DNA of 64,000 bases from Haemophilus haemolyticus_L (GTDB taxonomy: Bacteria > Pseudomonadota > Gammaproteobacteria > Enterobacterales > Pasteurellaceae), in the NCBI RefSeq assembly GCF_003490595.1, contig NZ_QQGY01000003.1, positions 143,311-207,310 on the forward strand. Reading direction: 5' to 3'. A program made the translations under genes and the position numbers. Shown piece by piece: positions 8,811 through 17,631 of this stretch (position 1 is the first letter of the stretch; each line of letters starts with the position of its first letter). Below the pieces are notes generated by a model. The model did no database searches and was not told the origin of the DNA. It saw nothing but the letters and a program-made list of their open reading frames with translations.

Positions 8811-8841
8811 AAAAAGTTCCCCTCTTTTAAAAAGAGGGGAA
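8811..8841 (-). terminator. Terminator after trxB
   Basis: TTCCCCTCTTTT / AAAAGAGGGGAA (8817-8841) forms a 12-bp stem followed on the minus strand by CTTTTT. It separates trxB from cydDC, although some read-through could feed cydD. Confidence 0.8.
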
Positions 8842-8854
8842 TGAGTTAGAGAAT

Positions 8855-9811
8855 TTATGCTTCTTGAGCATCTAAATAGCGTTCTGCATCTAATGCTGCC
8901 ATACAACCAGTCCCCGCGGAGGTAATGGCTTGTCGATAATTGTGATCCATTACATCGCCTGCTGCGAATACGCCTTCTACAGAGGTGGCTGTTGCATTTC
9001 CTTCAAGACCAGATTTTACAACGATATAGCCATTATTCAATTCTAGTTGCCCTTGGAAAATTTCCGTATTTGGCGAGTGACCAATCGCTACGAATAAGCC
9101 ATCTAATTTGAGTTCTTCTTTCTCCCCTGTTTTAGTGTCGGCTAAACGTAATCCAGTTACGCCCATGTTGTCACCCAACACTTCATCTAAAGTGCGGTCA
9201 GTATGAAGAACGATTTTTCCTTCTTCTACTTTTTTGTATAAACGGTCGATAAGAATTTTTTCCGCACGGAAGCTATCGCGACGGTGAATTAAATGCACTG
9301 TACTTGCGATATTGGCTAAGTAAAGTGCTTCTTCTACCGCAGTATTTCCACCACCAATCACACCAACAGGTTTATTACGATAAAAGAAACCATCACAGGT
9401 TGCGCAAGCCGAAACACCACGGCCTTTGTAGTTTTCTTCTGAAGGTAAGCCAATATAGCGTGCAGAGGCACCCGTTGCGATAATTAACGCATCACAAGTG
9501 AAATTTTGTACATCGCCAAAAAGTTTGAATGGGTGAGAGGATAAATCGACGCGATTGATATGATCGAAGACGATTTCTGTCTCAAATTTTTCTGCATGTT
9601 GCAACATACGTTGCATTAAACCTGAACCAGTAGTCATCTCAAAATCACCCGGCCAGTTTTCGATTTCATCTGTGGTGGTAAGCTGGCCACCTTGTTGCAA
9701 ACCAGTCACTAATACAGGTTTTAAGTTTGCACGTGCCGCATAAATGGCTGCTGTATAACCAGCAGGGCCTGAGCCTAAAATTAAAAGTTTTGCGTGTTTG
9801 ATATCTGACAT
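8855..9811 (-). CDS. trxB: Thioredoxin reductase
   Basis: FAD flavoprotein that reduces thioredoxin with NADPH. The 318-residue protein has the N-terminal FAD-binding GSGPAGYTAAIYAARA, the redox-active CATC (near residue 137, in SACATCDGFFYR), the NADPH-binding GGGNTAVEEA and the C-terminal FAAGDVMDHNYRQA FAD motif. A stem-loop terminator follows. It is flanked by cydDC downstream and by a thioredoxin-fold gene upstream on the same strand, about 110 nt away. The intergenic gap holds a 7-1-7 palindrome (9879-9893) of unknown role. Confidence 0.96.
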   Translation of the reverse strand: MSDIKHAKLLILGSGPAGYTAAIYAARANLKPVLVTGLQQGGQLTTTDEIENWPGDFEMTTGSGLMQRMLQHAEKFETEIVFDHINRVDLSSHPFKLFGDVQNFTCDALIIATGASARYIGLPSEENYKGRGVSACATCDGFFYRNKPVGVIGGGNTAVEEALYLANIASTVHLIHRRDSFRAEKILIDRLYKKVEEGKIVLHTDRTLDEVLGDNMGVTGLRLADTKTGEKEELKLDGLFVAIGHSPNTEIFQGQLELNNGYIVVKSGLEGNATATSVEGVFAAGDVMDHNYRQAITSAGTGCMAALDAERYLDAQEA

Positions 9812-9920
9812 AAAGAATCCTTGTTTTTCGTAAAGAGAGAATTAATTAAATTCAAGCCTATTCTAATGATTGCAATGCATGGAATTATTCCATACACCTT
9901 ATCAATTATAAACCTTTCGA

Positions 9921-10778
9921 TTAATAGAGCAGTGAATAAAGCAATCGGCGAAACTTATTTGTTAACGGATCAGCATTGCCCATTGCACTTAAAATGGATA
10001 AAAATTGTTGTTTCACTTCACCATTCTGCGCGCCTAAGTCGGTTTTTAAAATACCGAAAAGTAGTGTCAGTGCTTCTTCATTTCGTTCAGCTTGATGAAG
10101 TTGTATGGCAAGTTTTATAGCGATTTCAGGTGTTGGGTTTTTAGCATAATCAGCCTGTAATTGTTGGATTTCAGGTGTATCGGCAGCTTGAATCTGTAGC
10201 TCAATTTGTGCTTGTAATCCGTGCCAACGACTATCACGATCTTGCAATGGAATTTGTTTTAGAATTTCCTGTGCTGGCTCTGTTTTTTTCATTGCAATAT
10301 AGGTTTCAGCGTAGAGTAGGGCGACATCACTATTTTTCTTATCAGAAAGTTCCCATGCATCTTTCAATAATGGCAATGCTGCCTCATAATTTTCTACTTG
10401 CAAGAAATCTAACGCTTGCTGGAATTTTAAATCTTCTTCTTTCGGTAAAATAATACTTAATCGTTGGATTAATGACGCTTTATCAAGTGCGTCTGGAAAT
10501 GCATCTAATGCCTGTGCTTCTTTAAACAAATAGGTGGTTGGCAATGCTTGGATGCGGAATTGTGCGGCAATCATTTGCTCTTTTTCACAATTTACTTTTC
10601 CAAGAATAAATTGTCCTTGATATTGTTCTGCAACTTGCTCAAGTAGCACCAAAAAATCCGCCGATTCTTTATGTGTTGGCGCGTAAAAATTGATGACAAG
10701 TGGTTTTTCTAAGGATTGTTGCAGTATTTCAGTAAGATTTTGTTTGTTGATGTCAACGATAAAAGGAAAATCAGCCAT
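9921..10778 (-). CDS. cnoX: Thioredoxin-like chaperone of the CnoX/YbbN family lacking the CxxC motif
   Basis: The protein has 285 residues: an N-terminal thioredoxin fold (residues ~1-110) and a C-terminal TPR-like helical region rich in alanine and glutamine. At the position of the usual WCGPC the sequence reads APTHKES (residues 33-39), so both active cysteines are replaced (H36, S39) and disulfide exchange is unlikely. E. coli CnoX (YbbN) likewise lacks CxxC and acts as a holdase that protects and delivers GroEL/DnaK clients under bleach stress. That function is inferred by family. It lies directly upstream of trxB. Confidence 0.85.
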   Translation of the reverse strand: MADFPFIVDINKQNLTEILQQSLEKPLVINFYAPTHKESADFLVLLEQVAEQYQGQFILGKVNCEKEQMIAAQFRIQALPTTYLFKEAQALDAFPDALDKASLIQRLSIILPKEEDLKFQQALDFLQVENYEAALPLLKDAWELSDKKNSDVALLYAETYIAMKKTEPAQEILKQIPLQDRDSRWHGLQAQIELQIQAADTPEIQQLQADYAKNPTPEIAIKLAIQLHQAERNEEALTLLFGILKTDLGAQNGEVKQQFLSILSAMGNADPLTNKFRRLLYSLLY

Positions 10779-10856
10779 GTTTTATCCTTGTGAAAAAATA
10801 ATGGCTGATTTTAGCAAAGTGCGGAAGATTTTAGAAACGTTTTACCATTTCTGTTA

Positions 10857-11828
10857 TTAAGCAAGTTTTTCTAGGATCAATTTTCCCATCATTTCAATAT
10901 GTGTATGCTCTACATTAAGTGCGGGAATATATTGATAAGATTGTCCGCCATTATTTAGGAAATTTTCTCGATTTTCTTTGTCAATTTCTTCAATGGTTTC
11001 TAAACAATCAACGGAAAAACCAGGGCAAACAACGGCAATTTTTTGAATGTTCTGTGTTGCAGCAGATTCTAAAAATTTATCGGTGTAAGGCTGTAGCCAT
11101 TCTTCACGCCCAAAGCGAGATTGAAACGTCATTCCCCATTGGTTTTCTGTTAAGCCCAGTTTATTAACAACTGCAATAGTTGTTTGTTTACAATGTTCAC
11201 GATAATAATCGCCCATTTTTTCATAACGCAGAGGAATACCGTGATAAGAAAATAGTAAAAACTCATCAGAGTTTAACCGCGCTTTTATGGAATTGGCTAA
11301 GGCGTTAATGTAATTTTCATCAATATGATAAGAATGGATGAAATCAAAAGGCACTAATCCTCGTTCTTCTTTAAGGGCGTTAGCGAAAGCATCAAATACT
11401 GCGCCCGTGGTTGAGCTAGAGTATTGAGGATAAAGAGGCAAAACAATAATTCGCTCAACTTGATTTTTAAGCAAGTTTTTCACCGCACTTTGCATTGAGG
11501 GATTGCCGTACGTCATGGCAATTTCTACTTGAGTATCGATATTTTGTTTATCTAAATAGGCTTGTAATGCGTCTTTTTGTTGTTGTGAAATGGCAAGTAA
11601 AGGCGAGCCTTGTTCTGTCCAAATCGCTTGATAATTTTTAGCGATACGTTTTGAACGCAATGGCAAAATAATGGCTTTTAGCAGTGGATACCATTTGCAA
11701 CGTGGTAAATCTACCACGCGAGGATCCGTTAAAAATTGCCATAAATAACGGCTAATTGACTTCGGTGTCGGACTATCTGGCGTACCTAGATTGGCAAGTA
11801 ATACGCCGATTTTTACTGGTTTTGTCAT
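10857..11828 (-). CDS. hemH: Ferrochelatase
   Basis: Last step of haem synthesis: inserts Fe2+ into protoporphyrin IX at the inner membrane face. The 323-residue protein shows the family signature LLFSYHGIPLRY with the catalytic histidine, the N-terminal GVLLANLGTPDSP and the C-terminal PGFSVDCLETIEEI with the conserved glutamates. H. influenzae lacks most of the haem pathway and needs external porphyrin or haem, but retains ferrochelatase, so this gene allows growth on protoporphyrin IX. Its start overlaps the upstream thioesterase by 4 nt. Confidence 0.96.
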   Translation of the reverse strand: MTKPVKIGVLLANLGTPDSPTPKSISRYLWQFLTDPRVVDLPRCKWYPLLKAIILPLRSKRIAKNYQAIWTEQGSPLLAISQQQKDALQAYLDKQNIDTQVEIAMTYGNPSMQSAVKNLLKNQVERIIVLPLYPQYSSSTTGAVFDAFANALKEERGLVPFDFIHSYHIDENYINALANSIKARLNSDEFLLFSYHGIPLRYEKMGDYYREHCKQTTIAVVNKLGLTENQWGMTFQSRFGREEWLQPYTDKFLESAATQNIQKIAVVCPGFSVDCLETIEEIDKENRENFLNNGGQSYQYIPALNVEHTHIEMMGKLILEKLA

Positions 11829-12241
11829 AAATTGATTACGGAAAGGGTTAATCTAGAAACACAACAAAGTTTATTCTCTTCTGTGCGGATGTCAATTTGC
11901 CAAACCTGGATATTTCTGCCCAAATTAATTGGCGTGGCTCTCGCGGTCACTTTACCTGAACGAACTGGGCGAAGATGATTGGCATTAATATCCAATCCCA
12001 CCGCAGTTTTGCCTTCTTCTAAACAAAGCGAACCCGCAAGGGAACCAATTGTTTCAGCTAAAGCAACCGAAACCCCGCCATGTAATAAGCAAAACGGCTG
12101 CATAGTACGATGATCCACTGGCATTGTCGCTTCAATCCAATCCTCGCCAAACGCAGAAATTTCAATGCCAAGATGGCTAACTGCACTGTTAGCACAAAGT
12201 TGATTTAAGTTTTCAAGGGTAAAAGTTTTTTTCCAGAGCAT
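11825..12241 (-). CDS. menI: Hotdog-fold acyl-CoA thioesterase (YdiI/MenI type)
   Basis: The 138-residue single hotdog domain has the PaaI/YdiI pattern: the catalytic region HGGVSVALAETIGSLAG with the acidic residue in the helix, and DINANHLRPVRSGKVTARA. E. coli YdiI (MenI) hydrolyses 1,4-dihydroxy-2-naphthoyl-CoA in menaquinone synthesis and is promiscuous on aryl-CoAs. The same substrate is likely here because H. influenzae makes demethylmenaquinone, but it is not proven by sequence. It overlaps hemH by 4 nt, so the two are co-translated. Confidence 0.85.
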   Translation of the reverse strand: MLWKKTFTLENLNQLCANSAVSHLGIEISAFGEDWIEATMPVDHRTMQPFCLLHGGVSVALAETIGSLAGSLCLEEGKTAVGLDINANHLRPVRSGKVTARATPINLGRNIQVWQIDIRTEENKLCCVSRLTLSVINL

Positions 12242-12265
12242 TTAATCTATTCCATATTATCAATT

Positions 12266-12397
12266 ATCTTGGCTCCACCTATTTATGGGGAGCTGCCGAA
12301 GGCTGAGAGGGGATAAATGTTCAATTTCAACATAAATTGTTTTAGGTACATTATCTATTTTTTTAATATTTCATCATTCCAAAATTTTATTTCGCAT
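12266..12397 (-). pseudogene. Decayed partial copy of the neighbouring DUF559 gene
   Basis: This segment repeats the 3' coding end of the gene at 12501-12881 and is fused at an A/T run to that gene's first five codons (MRNK start at 12397). About 270 nt of the middle is missing. Reading from the ATG gives only seven codons before TGA. The preserved C-terminal region (FWNDE...VEIEHLSPLS in the intact copy) carries single-base gaps and stops. It is followed by the same CCTTCCGCCCTTCGGGCA / CTTCCCC...GGGGAAG block that follows the intact gene's start. It is a tandem duplication that has lost function. Confidence 0.8.
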
Positions 12398-12429
12398 ATC
12401 TCTATATCCCCCTTCCGCCCTTCGGGCAT

Positions 12430-12451
12430 CTTCCCCCGCAAGCAGGGGAAG
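12430..12451. repeat. Hairpin-bearing intergenic repeat, copy A
   Basis: Part of a ~57-bp block (about 12408-12464) that recurs at about 12898-12956 with a few base differences. Each copy contains the stem CTTCCCC / GGGGAAG. The two copies flank the intact DUF559 gene as direct repeats. Confidence 0.8.
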
Positions 12452-12500
12452 GTAAGTTATCATTATTTATTTTATAACTTCTAATCTTGGCTCCACCCAT

Positions 12501-12881
12501 TTATGGGGGGAGCCGCCGAAGGCTGAGGGGGGATAAATGCTCAATTTCAACATAAATTGCCTCAAGTACATTATCTATGTTTTTTAGTACTTCATCATTC
12601 CAAAACCGAATAACTTTATAGCCTTGTGCTGTTAAGAATTTTGTTCTTTCTAAATCATATTGTTCTTGTTCTACGTGCTGAATGCCATCTAATTCAATAA
12701 CAAGTTTTAATTTTCTACTGCAAAAATCCACAATGTAATGACCAATAATAACCTGTCTATTAAAACGGATACCACAAAAGAGTTTATTTCTCAAATGGTA
12801 CCATAGTGCATACTCTGCATCTGTCATATTATGTCTTAATTCTGTAGCATATTGGGCTAATCGTTTATTTTTATTTCGCAT
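12501..12881 (-). CDS. DUF559 endonuclease-like protein
   Basis: The 126-residue protein belongs to the DUF559 family, which has a very-short-patch-repair-like PD-(D/E)xK nuclease fold. Visible features are the ATELRHNMTDAEYALWYHLRN lead helix, the FNRQVIIGHYIVDFCSRKLKLVIELDG core with the acidic and Lys residues of the fold, and a C-terminal helix. Its substrate and role are unknown. It stands alone between the thioesterase and ydiJ, embedded in a duplicated block: a broken copy lies 100 nt downstream. Such solitary genes move readily between strains. Confidence 0.8.
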   Translation of the reverse strand: MRNKNKRLAQYATELRHNMTDAEYALWYHLRNKLFCGIRFNRQVIIGHYIVDFCSRKLKLVIELDGIQHVEQEQYDLERTKFLTAQGYKVIRFWNDEVLKNIDNVLEAIYVEIEHLSPLSLRRLPP

Positions 12882-12897
12882 ATCCTTATATCCCTAT

Positions 12898-12956
12898 ATC
12901 CCCCTTCCGCCCTTCGGGCACCTTCCCCCGCAAGCAGGGGAAGGCAAGTTATCATT
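12898..12956. repeat. Hairpin-bearing intergenic repeat, copy B
   Basis: Second copy of the block at 12408-12464, located between the DUF559 gene start and the ydiJ stop. The stem CTTCCCC / GGGGAAG is conserved. It could form the ydiJ 3' end structure. Confidence 0.75.
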
Positions 12957-12958
12957 CT

Positions 12959-15900
12959 TTATTTAAATATCTCAAGTAAGGCCTGCACAGGGTGTTTTAG
13001 CACCACATGTTCATAACGTTTTACCTGACTGCGGCAAGAATAACCAGTAGCTAAACAAAAGTGCGGATCTTTTCCATGCAGTTTTTTATGCCACGATACA
13101 TCGTAGATTTCTCGGCTCATTTTTTGATTTTGCACTTCATGTCCAAATACACCAGCCATACCGCAACATCCTACTTTTTCTACATTCAGTTGTTGCCCAA
13201 ATCTTCCAAAAATTTCTTGCCATTCTTTTAGACTGTTTGGCATAAAGGTAGATTCCGTACAATGCGGGAATAAATACCAATTGGAAGTGCGGTCAGTTTT
13301 GGCGATGTTTTTCAGTTTATCTTGTAACGTCGCATTTTGTAATCTTTGTTTTAACCATTCGTGTGCGGTGAGAACGTGAAAGTCGCCACGTTTTTCTTGT
13401 AGTGCCTCTTTGTATTCATCTCGATAAGACAGCACGATGGCTGGATCAACGCCTACAAGTGGAATGCCTAATTTTGCCATTCGATTTAAAAACTCTGCTT
13501 GGTTTTGTGCTGTTTTGCTAAAGCGTTTTAAGAAGCCTTTAATGTGCATTGCTTTGCCGTTTGGTTTAAATGGCAACAGAATTGGTTTAAAGCCTAATTT
13601 TTGTGTAAGCATAACAAAATCGCGTACCACTTTTGCATCATAGTAAGAGGTATAAGGATCTTGCACAATAAATAAAATATCGTTTTTTTCTACCGCACTT
13701 AGGTCTTCCAATTCTTCCAAGGATTTGCCTTGATAATGAATTTCCACCAGCTGTTGTTGCAAATTAGGTTCTGAAAGCAAGGGCAAATCGGTCATGCCTA
13801 GCGTTTTTTCCACTAATGTTTGCGTGACTTTTAGCTTGGTAAAATAATTAAAGAATTTTGCCTGTTTTGCCATATAAGGCGCTGCGATTTCTAAATTTGC
13901 CACAATGTGATCTTTTGCGGGCCGTAAGTAGCGGCTGTGATAAAAATGAAAGAATTTCGCGCGGAAACTTGGTACATCAATTTTAATCGGGCATTGGCTT
14001 GCACAGGCTTTACAAGCAAGGCAAGTATCCATCGCAGCTTTCACTTCGTGAGAAAAATCATAATCGCCTCGCCATTTTTGAACTGTATTGCTTAGTCTTT
14101 TCACAAGTGCGGTTAGTTTTATTTCTGTTTTACGGAAGTCTAATTGTTCGGGCGAAACATTTTCATTCGCCATTAATCTAAGCCATTCTCGAACCATGGC
14201 TGCGCGACCTTTCGGCGAAAATACACGGTTTTTACTGACTTTCATCGATGGGCACATAATGCTGTGTTCATCAAAATTGAAACATAAACCGTTTCCATTG
14301 CAGTTCATTGCACCTTTAAATTCATCGCGTATTGTGATAGGAATTTGCCGATCGTTATCAGCTCGCATCGGCGAAAGAATAGAATAAAGTTCCTCTTTGG
14401 AATCCAAAGGCGTACAGATTTTACCAGGATTTAAGCGATTGTTCGGATCAAACAAGGTTTTGATATAACTAAGTTCCTGCCAGAGTTCTGGCGTAAAGAA
14501 TTTTTCGCCGTAATGGGAACGCACGCCTTTTCCATGCTCTCCCCAGAGTAATCCACCATATTTAATCGTAAGTTCTGCCACTTCATCTGAAATTTGTTTA
14601 AATAATTTCACTTGTTCTTTATCGCATAAATCAAGCGCAGGGCGAACGTGCAACACGCCCGCATCGACGTGACCAAACATGCCATATTGTAAATTGTGTT
14701 GGTCTAATAAAGCACGAAATTCACTAATGTAATCCGCAAGATTTTCTGGAGGGACACAAGTATCTTCTACAAAAGGAATTGGTTTGGCTGCACCTTTTGC
14801 ATTACCAAGTAAGCCCACGGCTTTTTTTCGCATTGCATAAATACGTTCAATAGAATGTAAATCAGAACAAACTTGATAGCCAATAATGTGATCTTGGTTG
14901 TGTTCGATTTTTTCATCAAGTAAGCGATAAAGTGCGGTAACTTGGCGGTCTATTTTTTCTCTATTATTACCAGCAAATTCCACAATATTTAAACCAAGAA
15001 TTGGATCTTTTTCATCTTCTGTAAGAAGTTCATTCACCGAGTGCCAAATAATATCTTGTTTGGCGAGGTTTAAAACTTTGGAATCAACGGTTTCCACAGA
15101 AAGTGCATTGGCTTTTACCATAAAGGGCGCATTGCGTAATGCTGCATCAAAAGAACGATATTTAATATTGATGAGCGTGCGATACTGCGGAATAGGCAGA
15201 AGATTGAGTTTGGCTTCGCAAATAAATGCGAGAGAACCTTCAGAACCAGTGAGAATTCTAGTGAGATTAAATTCACTTTCATCTTCATTGAATACATTTT
15301 TCAGATCGTAACCTGTTAGAAAACGGTTAAGTTGTGGCAGATCTTTAATGATTACCGCTCTTTTTTCTTTACAGTGTTGTGCGATTGTTTGATGGAGTCT
15401 TTTGCTACTCTCACTTAATTCAAGCGCATCAATGTTTTCTAAAACATCAACAGAATTGACCGCACTTGTATCTAAAATTTCACCGTTCATTAATACGGCA
15501 CGCAATGCCAAAACGTGGTTAGATGTTTTACCGTATTGTAATGAACCTTGCCCCGAGGCATCTGTGTTAATCATTCCGCCTAAAGTCGCTCGATTGCTGG
15601 TGGATAACTCTGGAGCAAAGAATAAACCATGTGGTTTTAAAAATTGATTAAGTTGATCTTTTACGACACCTGCTTGTACTTTAACCCAACGTTCTTTTAC
15701 ATTGAGTTCTAAGATGGCAGTCATATGACGAGAAAGATCCACTATTATATTGTTATTAATGGATTGACCATTAGTGCCAGTGCCTCCACCGCGAGGCGTA
15801 AAGCTGATAGATTGATATTCAGGTAAATTTGCCAATTTTGTTATACGCACTATATCAGCAACAGTTTTTGGAAAAAGAATAGCCTGTGGAAGCTGTTGGT

Positions 15901-16042
15901 AAACGCTGTTATCCGTAGCAAGACTTAATCTATCTGCATAATTTGTAGCGATATCTCCTTCAAAATGTTGTTTTTTAAGTGCTTGGAGATAGTTAAGGAC
16001 ATCTTGTTCAATTTGTGGAGTGCGATTTAGGCTTGGTAACAT
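12959..16042 (-). CDS. ydiJ: Large FAD/Fe-S oxidoreductase YdiJ (D-2-hydroxyglutarate dehydrogenase-like)
   Basis: The 1027-residue fusion has an N-terminal FAD-binding PCMH domain (TPRGGGTGTNGQSINNNIIVD, residues ~80-105; NRATLGGMINTDASGQGSLQYGKTSN), the linked FAD oxidase C-domain (residues ~260-545, HVDAGVLHVRP), a 4Fe-4S segment (CLACKACASQCPIKID), and a C-terminal CCG-type Fe-S domain (VGCCGMAGVFGHE). The architecture matches E. coli YdiJ, reported to oxidise D-2-hydroxyglutarate; lactate or glycolate are alternatives. It is a long monocistron divergent from ompA, which lies about 380 nt away. Confidence 0.88.
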   Translation of the reverse strand: MLPSLNRTPQIEQDVLNYLQALKKQHFEGDIATNYADRLSLATDNSVYQQLPQAILFPKTVADIVRITKLANLPEYQSISFTPRGGGTGTNGQSINNNIIVDLSRHMTAILELNVKERWVKVQAGVVKDQLNQFLKPHGLFFAPELSTSNRATLGGMINTDASGQGSLQYGKTSNHVLALRAVLMNGEILDTSAVNSVDVLENIDALELSESSKRLHQTIAQHCKEKRAVIIKDLPQLNRFLTGYDLKNVFNEDESEFNLTRILTGSEGSLAFICEAKLNLLPIPQYRTLINIKYRSFDAALRNAPFMVKANALSVETVDSKVLNLAKQDIIWHSVNELLTEDEKDPILGLNIVEFAGNNREKIDRQVTALYRLLDEKIEHNQDHIIGYQVCSDLHSIERIYAMRKKAVGLLGNAKGAAKPIPFVEDTCVPPENLADYISEFRALLDQHNLQYGMFGHVDAGVLHVRPALDLCDKEQVKLFKQISDEVAELTIKYGGLLWGEHGKGVRSHYGEKFFTPELWQELSYIKTLFDPNNRLNPGKICTPLDSKEELYSILSPMRADNDRQIPITIRDEFKGAMNCNGNGLCFNFDEHSIMCPSMKVSKNRVFSPKGRAAMVREWLRLMANENVSPEQLDFRKTEIKLTALVKRLSNTVQKWRGDYDFSHEVKAAMDTCLACKACASQCPIKIDVPSFRAKFFHFYHSRYLRPAKDHIVANLEIAAPYMAKQAKFFNYFTKLKVTQTLVEKTLGMTDLPLLSEPNLQQQLVEIHYQGKSLEELEDLSAVEKNDILFIVQDPYTSYYDAKVVRDFVMLTQKLGFKPILLPFKPNGKAMHIKGFLKRFSKTAQNQAEFLNRMAKLGIPLVGVDPAIVLSYRDEYKEALQEKRGDFHVLTAHEWLKQRLQNATLQDKLKNIAKTDRTSNWYLFPHCTESTFMPNSLKEWQEIFGRFGQQLNVEKVGCCGMAGVFGHEVQNQKMSREIYDVSWHKKLHGKDPHFCLATGYSCRSQVKRYEHVVLKHPVQALLEIFK

Positions 16043-16422
16043 AGCATTTAACTCATTTAAAGATATAAATAGCTGGGTGTTCTCGATAATATCTTAAGGT
16101 GCGAACAATGTCGAATTAGATTTTGAGCGTTTTTAAGAAGCTTTTTATGGAGTAAATTAGTCAAGAAAAGAGTATTTTTGGATAAAAAAATAAACAAAAA
16201 GTTCAAAAGAATTTGATCTTTTCAATTTTTATAGGATAATAGGCGCACTTTTGAACGTTCCTTTGGCGTAAACAAAGGAATTGAATTTGTCAAAAGGTAA
16301 AAAGTAGGGCAAATTCAAAACCCTAGTTAAGCGACTGTTTAGAATGTAACTTTAATTAAAAGTTCAGTATAAACAAGGACACTTTTTTATTACTATTCGA
16401 TGACTAAATAGAGGACATCAAA
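16043..16422 (+). promoter_or_regulatory. ompA promoter and long 5' leader
   Basis: 380 nt without a gene. TTGATC (16213-16218), 16-nt spacer and GATAAT (16235-16240) predict a start near 16247 and a leader of about 175 nt. The leader begins with an 8-bp hairpin TTCCTTTG / CAAAGGAA (16258-16280), like the mRNA-stabilising 5' stem of enterobacterial ompA, and ends with the ribosome site AGAGGA. Nothing else is recognised between 16043 and 16210. Confidence 0.6.
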
Positions 16423-17481
16423 ATGAAAAAAACTGCAATCGCATTAGTAGTTGCTGGTTTAGCAGCTGCTTCAGTAGCTCAAGCAGCTCCACAAGAAAAC
16501 ACTTTCTATGCAGGTGTTAAAGCTGGTCAAGCATCTTTCCACGATGGCGTTCGTGCTATAGCTCGTGAAGGTGGTTTTGGTTATCATCGTAATTCTTTCA
16601 CTTATGGAGTATTTGGTGGTTACCAAATCTTAAATCGTGATAACTTAGGTTTAGCGGTTGAATTAGGTTACGATGATTTCGGTCGTGTTAAATTCAAAGA
16701 TGCTGGTAAAGTAGCAGTAAAACACACTAACCACGGTACTCACTTAAGCTTAAAAGGTAGCTATGAAGTGTTAAATGGCTTAGATGTTTATGGTAAAGCA
16801 GGTGTTGCTTTAGTTCGTTCTGATTATAAATCCTACGATCCAGATGGCGTTCGTGATCACAAAGAAGGTCGTCACAGCTTACGTACCTCTGGCTTATTTG
16901 CAGTGGGTGCAGAATATGCAGTATTACCAGAGTTAGCGGTTCGTTTAGAATACCAATGGTTAACTCGTGTAGGTAAATACCGCGAACAAGATAGACCAAA
17001 TAGTGCAATCAACTACAACCCTTGGATTGGTTCTATCAACGCGGGTATTTCTTACCGTTTTGGTCAAGGCGCAGCGCCAGTTGTAGCAGCACCTGAAGTT
17101 GTAAGCAAAACTTTCAACTTAAACTCTGATGTGACTTTCGCATTCGGTAAAGCAAACTTAAAACCACAAGCTCAAGCAGCTTTAGATGGTATCTACGGTG
17201 AAATCGCACAAGTTAACAACGCTAAAGTAGCTGTTGCTGGTTACACTGACCGTATCGGTTCTGACGCTGGTAACTTAAAACTTTCTCAACGTCGTGCTGA
17301 CACTGTAGCTAACTACTTCGTGTCTAAAGGTGTTTCTGCAGATGCAATCTCTGCAACTGGTTATGGTAAAGCAAACCCAGTGACTGGCGCAACTTGTGAC
17401 CAAGTTAAAGGTCGTAAAGCGCTTATCGCATGTCTTGCTCCAGACCGTCGTGTAGAAATCGCAGTTAACGGTACTAAATAA
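16423..17481 (+). CDS. ompA: Outer membrane protein P5 (OmpA family)
   Basis: Major outer-membrane protein of H. influenzae, an eight-strand barrel with surface loops that bind mucin, CEACAM1 and factor H, plus a periplasmic peptidoglycan-binding domain. It has 352 residues: signal peptide MKKTAIALVVAGLAAASVAQA (cleavage after residue 21), barrel to about residue 215, hinge APVVAAPEVVSKTF, and an OmpA C-terminal domain with NLKLSQRRADTVANYF near residue 285 and a cysteine pair late in the domain. The surface loops between strands are the variable parts among strains. Confidence 0.96.
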   Translation: MKKTAIALVVAGLAAASVAQAAPQENTFYAGVKAGQASFHDGVRAIAREGGFGYHRNSFTYGVFGGYQILNRDNLGLAVELGYDDFGRVKFKDAGKVAVKHTNHGTHLSLKGSYEVLNGLDVYGKAGVALVRSDYKSYDPDGVRDHKEGRHSLRTSGLFAVGAEYAVLPELAVRLEYQWLTRVGKYREQDRPNSAINYNPWIGSINAGISYRFGQGAAPVVAAPEVVSKTFNLNSDVTFAFGKANLKPQAQAALDGIYGEIAQVNNAKVAVAGYTDRIGSDAGNLKLSQRRADTVANYFVSKGVSADAISATGYGKANPVTGATCDQVKGRKALIACLAPDRRVEIAVNGTK

Positions 17482-17516
17482 TTTTAGTATTCGTTTAACG
17501 AAAGATTAAATACAGC

Positions 17517-17550
17517 AAAAGGCTTAAACTTCGGTTTAGGCCTTTTGTTT
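17517..17550 (+). terminator. ompA terminator
   Basis: AAAAGGCTTAAAC, loop TTCG, GTTTAGGCCTTTT: a 13-bp stem with one G-U pair and a UUCG tetraloop, then TTTGTTTT. Confidence 0.9.
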
Positions 17551-17589
17551 TATATGAATCTAAAACCAAGCATTTCAATCAAGTTTTAA

Positions 17590-17602
17590 CTTGTGATAGA
17601 AT
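17590..17602 (+). promoter_or_regulatory. grxD promoter (extended -10)
   Basis: TGATAGAAT (17594-17602) is an extended -10 (TGn-TAGAAT). The -35 is weak. The start would lie about 22 nt before the grxD ATG. Confidence 0.45.
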
Positions 17603-17631
17603 GAGGTACTCATTTATTTATAGGGAACATT

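Noticed and set aside
7032..8906. Longer CydD (624 residues)
   Set aside because: The extra N-terminus overlaps trxB and its terminator and does not resemble CydD.
12266..12956. Insertion sequence
   Set aside because: No transposase and no terminal inverted repeats; the structure is a tandem duplication of a gene.
16043..16210. Small gene upstream of ompA
   Set aside because: No ribosome site with a reasonable frame; only promoter and leader features were found.
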